5,208 bases of DNA from Candidatus Acetothermia bacterium (GTDB lineage: Bacteria; Bipolaricaulota; Bipolaricaulia; UBA7950; UBA9294): positions 1 to 5,208 of the forward strand of contig DQCH01000067.1 in the NCBI GenBank assembly GCA_003545155.1, written 5' to 3'. The notes below the pieces were generated by a model that searched no databases, was not told the origin of the DNA, and saw only the letters and a list, made by a program, of their open reading frames with translations. Position numbers and translations under genes: made by a program. The first letter of the stretch is position 1. Each line of letters starts with the position of its first letter. Positions 1 to 5,149 of the stretch are shown piece by piece.

Positions 1-68
1 ACCAACAAACACTCCTTGTTTTTTGTCTTAGCGAGTTGTACTATGTAGTCACTGTGGGCATCGATAAT

Positions 69-244
69 TCAAGCCACGAAAGCGGCCTTGTTTGAGGTGT
101 TCGCCAGTAGGACAAAGGCAAGCGTGCCCACTAAGAGAAAGCTGTCAGCCCAGCGCAAAACTGGCAACAGATGAGGGTTTGCGCCTGCGTGATCCAATCT
201 CAAGGCAGGGGAACATCCGATAAAACTCGAGCCATTTTTTTCAT
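69..244 (-). pseudogene. Possible small membrane peptide gene, frame-broken at an A-run
   Basis: On the minus strand an ATG at 244 follows a near-perfect Shine-Dalgarno AAGGAGGTG (249-257) with about 6 nt spacing, the best translation signal in this part of the window. The frame starts MKK but stops after 14 codons. One extra A in the seven-A run just after the ATG (or a -1 slip there) would move translation into a longer frame ending at 69. The product would then be about 58 residues, starting MKKNGSS and containing a hydrophobic segment (SFLLVGTLAFVLL) near its C-terminus. That longer frame is also open without any shift from an ATG at 269, which lacks a good Shine-Dalgarno. I do not recognise the peptide. 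It could be a decayed gene, a homopolymer sequencing error, a slippage-controlled gene or chance. The ribosome binding site is seen directly; the gene is inference. Confidence 0.3.
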
Positions 245-264
245 TCGACACCTCCTTATGCTCA

Positions 265-273
265 AGCATACCA
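265..273 (-). promoter_or_regulatory. Possible extended -10 promoter for the 69-244 peptide
   Basis: The minus strand reads TGGTATGCT, an extended -10 (TGn plus TATGCT, four or five matches to TATAAT depending on weighting). There is no good -35 at 16-18 bp. Transcription would begin about 7 nt downstream, just before the AAGGAGGTG ribosome binding site, giving a short leader. The palindrome ATGCTTGAGCAT (258-269) overlaps it and could be an operator. Confidence 0.25.
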
Positions 274-550
274 TATCCAGTAAGGATTTGGACATCCCCT
301 ATAAACGAGGCTCCCTACTCACGTAGCTAGACGATGCCAGGAGTTACCTAATGCAATACAGCCTGTCTCTTTCCGGAAGAGTCGAAACAGTCTAGAGTAC
401 GGCAAGGGGCTCGATAATTGAGAAAAGCTCCTTCATACTACCCCTGTTGCGTTGATCCCCCAGTAGTTGTTAGAGTGGTCAAGCGGGCATACCGGAAACT
501 AACTTTAGTGAAGGAAAGCTGCAAGCACGCGATTTGAGGCGGATGTTAAC
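274..550. other. Gene-free stretch
   Basis: I see no supportable coding region, tRNA or terminator here. It contains a near-palindrome CTCTTTCCGGAAGAG (367-381) around the perfect 8-bp palindrome TTCCGGAA. It should hold the promoter of the gene at 573, but no convincing -35/-10 pair with correct spacing was found. Confidence 0.5.
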
Positions 551-567
551 GTCCTAGAAAGGAGGAC
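551..567 (+). promoter_or_regulatory. Hairpin enclosing the ribosome binding site of the gene at 573
   Basis: GTCCT (551-555) can pair perfectly with AGGAC (563-567) across a 7-nt loop. The Shine-Dalgarno AAAGGAGGA (558-566), 7 nt before the ATG, lies partly in the loop and partly in the 3' stem arm. A 5-bp GC-rich stem could dampen initiation, but it may be a chance product of the purine-rich site. Confidence 0.3.
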
Positions 568-572
568 ATACA

Positions 573-941
573 ATGGAAGATACACTGAGCCGGATATTGT
601 TAGCAGCCTTTTTCTGTGCTGTAGTGGTCTATGGAGGGATACTCCTGATAGACTCGGCCAGAAAAACAGTAGAACACGCGATAGGAGAAGGACGCATACT
701 CCTTAACATGACAGAGGAGCAAGTCCGTCAGGCGTGGGGGGAACCAGATCAAATAACTACTACACGTATCCTAATCCCTGGGGAACCTCGGCCGACCGTC
801 AAAGTTACATCCGTTTGGACTTACCATGATCCCTTACGTACCGTGACCTTTGAAAAACGGCGCGTAGTGGAGTTTTCCGCAACAGAGAAAATTAAAAAAA
901 GTGATGGGTTGACCTTTCTCACCCAAAGCTTGAGGGTGTAA
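573..941 (+). CDS. Membrane-anchored protein with BamE/SmpA-like domain
   Basis: This 122-residue protein starts at an ATG with a strong AAAGGAGGA Shine-Dalgarno. Residues about 7-27 form one transmembrane helix or uncleaved signal anchor. The Cys at 15 is not in a lipobox (preceded by AFF), so it is probably not a lipoprotein. Residues 42-61 (ILLNMTEEQVRQAWGEPDQI) match the characteristic start of BamE/SmpA/OmlA-like domains, 'GMTxxQVxxxxGxP'. Residues 78-101 (VTSVWTYHDPLRTVTFEKRRVVEF) give the matching strand pattern, with an aromatic strand followed by an F-x-x-x-R-V-V strand. In the family this fold is a small periplasmic or surface protein-binding module. Here the domain would face outward from the inner membrane. 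The partner is unknown, and no bam gene is in the window. It is convergent with rsfS, 55 bp away. A weak hairpin CACCC/GGGTG (920-938) covers its last codons but lacks a U-tract. The domain call is moderately sure; the exact function is not known. Confidence 0.8.
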   Translation: MEDTLSRILLAAFFCAVVVYGGILLIDSARKTVEHAIGEGRILLNMTEEQVRQAWGEPDQITTTRILIPGEPRPTVKVTSVWTYHDPLRTVTFEKRRVVEFSATEKIKKSDGLTFLTQSLRV

Positions 942-996
942 TAAGACCAGCGGATCACACTCACAAATTCAACAACTACCAATGCTTACGAGAGAG

Positions 997-1338
997 TCAA
1001 GACGTAGGCGCTTCCATCTCGACAATCCGATCGGCCCACAGGGATTCGATGTCGTAAAAGTCACGTGTCTCACTTAAGAAAACATGGATCACGATCTCCC
1101 CGTAGTCGAGAACGACCCAGCGTCGTTCAGAGACCCCCTCTCGGTGGAGTGCCTTTTGTGGGAACTTCTCCATCAGGTTAGAAACGATCGCCTTGACGTG
1201 TGCCGGGTTGTCCGCCGCCGTAATCACAAAGTAACCAGTGGGGATAGAAACCTCGCGCAAATCAATGACGACGGTTCTTTGCCCCTTCTTCTCCGCGATC
1301 AGGTCAATCGCCGCATGTAGAAGGGCTCCTTCATCCAT
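997..1338 (-). CDS. rsfS: Ribosomal silencing factor RsfS (Iojap/YbeB family)
   Basis: RsfS binds ribosomal protein uL14 on the free 50S subunit and blocks joining to 30S, lowering translation in starvation or stationary phase. The protein is 113 residues, normal for the family. Visible family blocks are LLHAAIDLIAEKKGQ (6-20), VVIDLREVSIPTGYFVIT (23-40), REGVSERRWVVLDYGEIVIHVF (66-87) and RDFYDIESLWAD (92-103). The usual 'ADYFVI' appears as TGYFVI, so the conserved Asp is Gly. I chose the ATG at 1338: it has GAGG about 6 nt upstream and overlaps the LCP stop in ATGGATGA, typical of translational coupling. A longer frame starts at a TTG (1365), but this lies deep inside the LCP gene and adds residues with no family match. 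It is co-transcribed with the LCP gene from the promoter at 2539-2567. LytR-type genes next to rsfS are common in Firmicutes and other phyla, often near nadD/yqeK. No clear terminator follows. Confidence 0.95.
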   Translation of the reverse strand: MDEGALLHAAIDLIAEKKGQRTVVIDLREVSIPTGYFVITAADNPAHVKAIVSNLMEKFPQKALHREGVSERRWVVLDYGEIVIHVFLSETRDFYDIESLWADRIVEMEAPTS

Positions 1339-2506
1339 CCCCAACCTCGAACCCAGAACCAGCAATCAGAAGCAGATCGGTCCCCTCGGGGGCTAGTGGT
1401 TCCAGCACGGCGTAATGCGGCTCGAACTCACTTGGAAAGACGATCGTTGCCTTACTTGGAAGGGCCTCGAACAAAATCCATGCCTTCGCCTCTTCCGTCA
1501 AGACAACGATGAACGTTTTTTCGTAGTCGAAGGACTCCGCGTTGGCTATCCCTGCGATTTGAAAGCTGCGCTTGCGCAAATAGTCAGCGGTGTTACTGGC
1601 CATTAGACGAACCCCATTTCCGTTGAACACCGCCACGCTGATCTCATCAGGGGTAAGCAGGTCAATCCCCTTAATCATCCGGGCGACGAGCCGCTCCATC
1701 TCTACAACCTGCGGTTCCAGATAGCTAATTTCATCGATCACCACGGGGATGCCCGGAACAGTCGCCGTATTTAGCTGACTTGACTCCAACCCTTGCAAGA
1801 GCTTGGCCAAATCGTACAAATCGATCAAGGAAAGGTCGGTGTGCAGGTAGGGATGGACCGTCTTTACCAAGTCACGAATCGTGCCAAGGTCTTGATACTG
1901 GAACCCCTTTTCCAGGATAGCTTGGATCAGCTTCTGCTGCCGCGCGATCCGCCCGATATCACCGTTGTCACCGCGATATCGGATGTAGTCAAGCGCAGTC
2001 TTCCCGTTAAAGGTCTGTGTTCCCGGTTGGATATCAATATGCAGAGGGGGATCGGCCCGTTCATCGTCGTAGACCATCCGTTCTTCCACGGTAAGAGTCA
2101 CCCCGCCAAATTGATCGATCAACCGCTTAAAGCCCGCGTAGTCGACAGTGATGTAAAACGGCACCTCGATTCCAAGAAGAGCGGAGACAGTCCTGCAAGC
2201 AAGTTCAGCTTTTCCGATCGAGTAGGCAGCGTTCAGTTTATGAAACTTGCCGTCCTCAAACTTCACCCGCAGATCACGCGGCAGCGATAAGAGAGCAACA
2301 TCGCTCCCTTCAGCCACGCTTAACACCATCATAGTGTCGCTCCGACTCGTTCCTTCAACGTTATCCAAACCGAGCAGCATGATGTTACTACGCTCCCCCT
2401 GAGCTATCAGGCGCCCCACGTGCCGTTGGGTCAACAGGTACCAACCGATGAAGATGCCGATCACTATTACAACCGCACCGACGGCGAAAAGGATCTGCTT
2501 GCGCAT
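1331..2506 (-). CDS. LCP (LytR-CpsA-Psr) family cell-envelope ligase with LytR_C domain
   Basis: LCP enzymes transfer glycopolymers from undecaprenyl-linked intermediates to peptidoglycan or other envelope acceptors, acting outside the inner membrane. With the ATG at 2506 the product is 391 residues. A transmembrane anchor covers about residues 5-26. The LCP domain spans about 40-200, with SRSDTMM (55-60 area; conserved R and D), SLPRD (74-78), KLNAAY (90-95), a GG turn (134-135) and the signature run LDYIRYRGDNGDIGRIARQQ (about 172-191), whose Arg and Asp residues bind the polyprenyl pyrophosphate and metal. A LytR_C domain follows at about 288-382, beginning ISVAVFNGNG. The start is chosen because AGGGGG lies 6 nt upstream. 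The predicted transcription start (near 2532) also excludes the in-frame GTG at 2548; an ATG at 2521 remains possible but has no Shine-Dalgarno. It is the first gene of the LCP-rsfS operon and is divergent from the barrel-like gene at 2762. The polymer attached is unknown. Confidence 0.93.
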   Translation of the reverse strand: MRKQILFAVGAVVIVIGIFIGWYLLTQRHVGRLIAQGERSNIMLLGLDNVEGTSRSDTMMVLSVAEGSDVALLSLPRDLRVKFEDGKFHKLNAAYSIGKAELACRTVSALLGIEVPFYITVDYAGFKRLIDQFGGVTLTVEERMVYDDERADPPLHIDIQPGTQTFNGKTALDYIRYRGDNGDIGRIARQQKLIQAILEKGFQYQDLGTIRDLVKTVHPYLHTDLSLIDLYDLAKLLQGLESSQLNTATVPGIPVVIDEISYLEPQVVEMERLVARMIKGIDLLTPDEISVAVFNGNGVRLMASNTADYLRKRSFQIAGIANAESFDYEKTFIVVLTEEAKAWILFEALPSKATIVFPSEFEPHYAVLEPLAPEGTDLLLIAGSGFEVGDG

Positions 2507-2538
2507 TGTTTTCCCCCTCATATCGACCGTTAAACTCG

Positions 2539-2567
2539 ACGCTATCACAAGGGGGAAGGAATGTCAA
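2539..2567 (-). promoter_or_regulatory. Sigma-70 promoter of the LCP-rsfS operon
   Basis: On the minus strand a perfect -35 TTGACA (2562-2567) is followed after exactly 17 bp by TAGCGT (2539-2544). This is a modest -10 hexamer, but it is preceded by TGA and so forms an extended -10 (TGn). The predicted start is near 2532, about 26 nt upstream of the chosen LCP ATG. Confidence 0.65.
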
Positions 2568-2761
2568 CCGCAAAACCCTCCTGACTCACGGGATTGGCTC
2601 ACTCACCTTCGCTTGAGGATCAAAAAGCTTAAAGCGAGCGTTACTCCACCGACACCTGTCCCCCTTCCAGCGGACAAAGCCACGATTCTCCTTTCCCTGA
2701 TTTCCTCTTCCCAAGAGCTCTCTTCTAGTAGGCTTCTGTACCGTAATATAAGGAGGTCACA

Positions 2762-3931
2762 ATGCCACGGATGTGCGTCCGCTTAGGGGTCACTTTCCTG
2801 CTTGTGATGCTAGCAACAGGAGGGTTCACCCTGGCCGAGGAGACGGAATTCTCGGGTAGTGTAGGACTTGAGATTACGTTTATCCCTATCCCCTTGTCCT
2901 ATGACATTGAATCTGACTTAACATTATCGCTCAGCGTAGCTTGTTTCACCTTCGAATCTGGGACCGTTTTTGCGCTAACCGGGTTTCACTCGCAGGAGTT
3001 CGACGTAGAGGTCGATCTCGGAGCGGTAAGTATCGCCGACGATATCCTCTTTGATCCCTATTTCAGTTGGAACCAGCTGAGCGTCGACGCACAGATCGTG
3101 GGCGTGGAGGTCGGGCTTGATCTCATCTTGGCGGACATCGGTACCCAGTCGCCTAGCTACAGCATGGGTGCTGTCCTCGAGTTGAGCAGCGGAGTAATCT
3201 GCGGCTTCTCCATCACCACTCTCACCGGTTTCGGGGCGGGCGACCTAGTCAACGTCCTTGGCGGTGTGGAGGCCCCCTTCTCCCACGACCTCCTCTACCT
3301 CTTCTCTCACCTCGATCTCCTCTTCGCCCCCTCTCTGGCTTTGAAGGTAACGATTGAGCCTGGGTTCTACTTTGAGGAGGAGCTCGTCCGACTGGAGGTC
3401 GACTATTGTGGCCTGCTTTCAAGCAGCAGTACGTGGCTTGATTGGACCGGATTTGCTAAGGAAGTCTTCGAGTTCGGCTACTGGTTTGAAGAGCCAAGCC
3501 TTTCCTTCCTCACCGCAATGGCCTTTGACAACAGCTTTTCCATCAGTGGGCTTGACTTCATCTTGGACCTAGAGATTTGTGGGGTTCAGTTCACTTCCTG
3601 GACAAGCTTTACTGCCCCCCAGACGCCCTCGGTGCTCCCGGTAGTCTTTTCCGGCCAGAGATTCGCTGTCTCATTCGAGGTGGGCTGTGTTCTCATCACC
3701 GCTGAGACCGACTTCGATGGGACCTTCCTCTTCGAGCGCCAGCTTCTTGCAATCGAAGCCGAGATCGAGCCGGTTGCCTTCACCAGCCTGACCGCCTTTG
3801 ATAGGACAGGCTTTTCCGGGGAGTGGATCAAGGCGCAGGTTGAGTTCTATGGGGTTACCTTATACACCCTGGCAGCATTCGATTTCGGGGGGATCATCGA
3901 GGTCTCCTTCGGTTTCGAATTAGCGTTCTAG
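2762..3931 (+). CDS. Exported repeat-containing beta-barrel-like protein, probable outer-membrane protein
   Basis: This 389-residue protein starts at an ATG 4 nt after a strong Shine-Dalgarno AAGGAGGT (2750-2757). Residues 1-25 form a Sec signal peptide: Arg at 3 and 7, hydrophobic core VTFLLVMLATGGF, likely cleavage after TLA. The mature part is almost entirely alternating hydrophobic/polar residues, rich in Phe, Ser, Thr and Glu, as expected for beta strands. A recurring unit is visible: a strand with Cys-Gly or similar, then about 9-15 residues later T-x-F. Cys residues at 61, 147, 216, 263 and 309 precede T-x-F at 73-75, 155-157, 229-231, 271-273 and 316-318. Two more copies without Cys end at 346 (TAF) and 373 (AAF). 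The last strand, GIIEVSFGFELAF, has the C-terminal Phe and alternating hydrophobics of the BAM recognition signal. I recall similar proteins as lineage-specific families in Acetothermia-type genomes, but cannot confirm this. No catalytic motif is seen. It is followed 6 bp later by a sigma factor gene. An alternative is a secreted beta-rich surface protein. Confidence 0.75.
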   Translation: MPRMCVRLGVTFLLVMLATGGFTLAEETEFSGSVGLEITFIPIPLSYDIESDLTLSLSVACFTFESGTVFALTGFHSQEFDVEVDLGAVSIADDILFDPYFSWNQLSVDAQIVGVEVGLDLILADIGTQSPSYSMGAVLELSSGVICGFSITTLTGFGAGDLVNVLGGVEAPFSHDLLYLFSHLDLLFAPSLALKVTIEPGFYFEEELVRLEVDYCGLLSSSSTWLDWTGFAKEVFEFGYWFEEPSLSFLTAMAFDNSFSISGLDFILDLEICGVQFTSWTSFTAPQTPSVLPVVFSGQRFAVSFEVGCVLITAETDFDGTFLFERQLLAIEAEIEPVAFTSLTAFDRTGFSGEWIKAQVEFYGVTLYTLAAFDFGGIIEVSFGFELAF

Positions 3932-3937
3932 AGTTCA

Positions 3938-4609
3938 ATGAGCACGGCGGAGGAAAGGTTCTCCAAGCTTGATCTGGAAGAGCTGTTGAATCTTCTCTCC
4001 ACCACCAGTACCGAGACGGACGCGATTCGCGAGCACATCCTCCGACGGACCACACACTTGATGGACGAGGTAGTTGAGGAATCTTTTCCACAAAGCGGGT
4101 TTCCCCAAGAAGAGCTGTTTCATGCTGGCTACCTTGGTCTATTAAACGCCGTTTACAACGTCGACCTCTCCCACAAAAAGAGCTTTCACAACTATGCCAA
4201 AAACCTAATCAAGGGGGAGATCCGCCAGCACATCCGCGACCGGCTCAAACCCTTGGAGTTTCCGCGTTGGTTACATGACTTAAACCGACAGATGGAAACG
4301 GCCGAAGAGCGGCTATTGCAAAAAACCGGACAGTTACCGAGCCTGAGCGAGCTCGCCGAGGCGGTCAATATTACCGAGGAGGGAATCGCCGAGATCTTCA
4401 AAGCAAGGAAGGCATTGAACTACGTATCCTTGAAAAAGGAGGAACGAAAAACCGACCCTGCCCCCACAATTGACCTGACCAAGATCGTCGGTAAGCACCC
4501 AGATCCCTTCCCAATCCAGCACCGCATTCGCATTGCCTCGGCACTGGAGAAGCTAGACGAATTGCAGCAATTCTTACTTAAGAGTCTCTTCCCGCCGTTT
4601 AAAAGCTAG
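3938..4609 (+). CDS. Sigma-70 family sigma factor lacking region 4
   Basis: Sigma factors direct RNA polymerase to promoters: region 2 binds the -10 element and melts DNA, and region 4 binds the -35 element. The product is 223 residues. Region 2 covers about 29-103, with the typical core EELFHAGYLGLLNAVYNVD (58-76) and KSFHNYAKNLIKGEIRQHIRD (81-101). Region 3 covers about 107-165, with PRWLHDLNRQMETAEERL (109-126), LPSLSELAEAVNITEEGI (133-150) and NYVSL (161-165). This resembles the SigB/SigF/FliA-like alternative group. Residues 197-217 (RIRIASALEKLDELQQFLLKSLF) are the normal lead-in to region 4, but the frame then reads PPFKS and stops. Roughly 40 residues with the helix-turn-helix are absent, and no forward frame just downstream encodes them. 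The ATG sits 6 bp after the preceding stop with only a weak GAG Shine-Dalgarno, so expression is probably coupled to that gene. It may be a decayed gene or a genuinely shortened factor. Confidence 0.85.
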   Translation: MSTAEERFSKLDLEELLNLLSTTSTETDAIREHILRRTTHLMDEVVEESFPQSGFPQEELFHAGYLGLLNAVYNVDLSHKKSFHNYAKNLIKGEIRQHIRDRLKPLEFPRWLHDLNRQMETAEERLLQKTGQLPSLSELAEAVNITEEGIAEIFKARKALNYVSLKKEERKTDPAPTIDLTKIVGKHPDPFPIQHRIRIASALEKLDELQQFLLKSLFPPFKS

Positions 4610-5091
4610 CCTCGCTGCGGCTACCCCGCGGTTGATGTCTAAACCATCCCCATCTAATAATATTAACGCGCGGCTAAGCGACCGGTTTGTTCAATTATTA
4701 AGTGTTACGCCGTACATTGTGATACAAAAACGGTGTGTTTGAGGCAGCGCGAGGCAATGGCGGTCATTGACAAGTGAATCGAGACAACCGAAGAAAGAGA
4801 GCCGTTACTGACTTGCGGGAAAGTGAGCGCAGGATCGGTACAGGCAAAACCTAAGGTTCTAAAGATTGCGGCGGATTGGCCGCTCTCGACTTAGCACATC
4901 AGATGGTGCAACTTTCCCACCGCACCCCCTTTTCCAGCTAACCGCATATTGCAGATAAGGGCCGTCATTGACCCAACCACGGCTGAAAGGTGACTTGGCG
5001 GTAGGAGGGCGTGGTCTTTGTTTTTGAATGTGCTGCCACGTTTTGGTAGGAAAACTCATCAACCGCATCCGTGACGTACTCTGCTAGCCTC
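4605..5091. mobile_element. Possible footprint of a small non-autonomous element
   Basis: The 9-bp sequence GCTAGCCTC occurs at 4605-4613 and again, same orientation, at 5083-5091, as a target-site duplication would. Inside and nearly symmetric (14 bp and 16 bp from the repeats) lies a perfect 10-bp inverted repeat, GCGGTTGATG (4628-4637) and CATCAACCGC (5057-5066). The roughly 470 bp between the direct repeats encode nothing I can support, consistent with a MITE-like remnant. Each repeat alone could be chance in 600 bp; the nesting is what suggests an element. The first copy includes the stop codon of the sigma gene. Confidence 0.25.
4760..4972. repeat. Pair of direct repeats GC(G/C)GTCATTGAC
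   Basis: GCGGTCATTGAC (4760-4771) and GCCGTCATTGAC (4961-4972) match at 11 of 12 positions, 201 bp apart. The shared GTCATTGAC is itself a palindrome (GTCA-T-TGAC), a shape typical of dimeric regulator sites. Its function is unknown and chance is possible. Confidence 0.3.
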
Positions 5092-5122
5092 ACTCAATAC
5101 AATTGCGCATCTGTTGAGTGAG
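5089..5122. repeat. Perfect 9-bp inverted repeat
   Basis: CTCACTCAA (5089-5097) and TTGAGTGAG (5114-5122) are perfect reverse complements separated by 16 nt. A stem-loop could form in RNA from either strand. No T-run follows, so it is not a standard terminator. It overlaps the second copy of the GCTAGCCTC direct repeat. Confidence 0.45.
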
Positions 5123-5134
5123 CCTCTGGCTCGT

Positions 5135-5149
5135 CTTTCGCAACGAAAG
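5135..5149. repeat. Short hairpin CTTTCG-CAA-CGAAAG
   Basis: A perfect 6-bp stem with a 3-nt loop lies 12 bp after the 9-bp inverted repeat. The motif TCTTTCGC, which includes its left arm, recurs at 5168-5175, 34 bp downstream. No T-run follows. Confidence 0.35.

Noticed and set aside
61..419. TCGATAATT at 61-69 and 411-419 as repeat boundaries
   Set aside because: A 9-bp match at this distance is expected by chance, and no further similarity surrounds it.
470..500. tRNA-like D-arm wording (GAGTGGTCAAGCGGG)
   Set aside because: No matching anticodon arm, T-loop consensus or acceptor stem is present around it.
920..938. CACCC/GGGTG hairpin as a terminator for the gene at 573
   Set aside because: It lies within the last codons and is not followed by a T-run in either direction.
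1793..2290. Long open frame on the plus strand opposite the LCP gene
   Set aside because: It is fully antisense to a clear LCP domain, has no ribosome binding site, and its translation looks like a shadow of the opposite strand.
2744..2749. TAATAT as the -10 box of the barrel gene
   Set aside because: Transcription would start inside the ribosome binding site, and no -35 exists at the right spacing.
2448..2786. 112-codon plus-strand frame across the divergent intergenic region
   Set aside because: It overlaps the LCP start, its promoter and the start of the barrel gene, has no Shine-Dalgarno, and shows no protein-like pattern.
4859..5068. 69-codon minus-strand frame
   Set aside because: No Shine-Dalgarno, a composition rich in Arg/Pro/Trp without any recognisable motif, and overlap with repeats.
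2596..5124. GGCTCACTCA (2596-2605) and its reverse complement near 5115-5124
   Set aside because: A single 10-bp match in a 5-kb window is expected by chance, with no supporting context.
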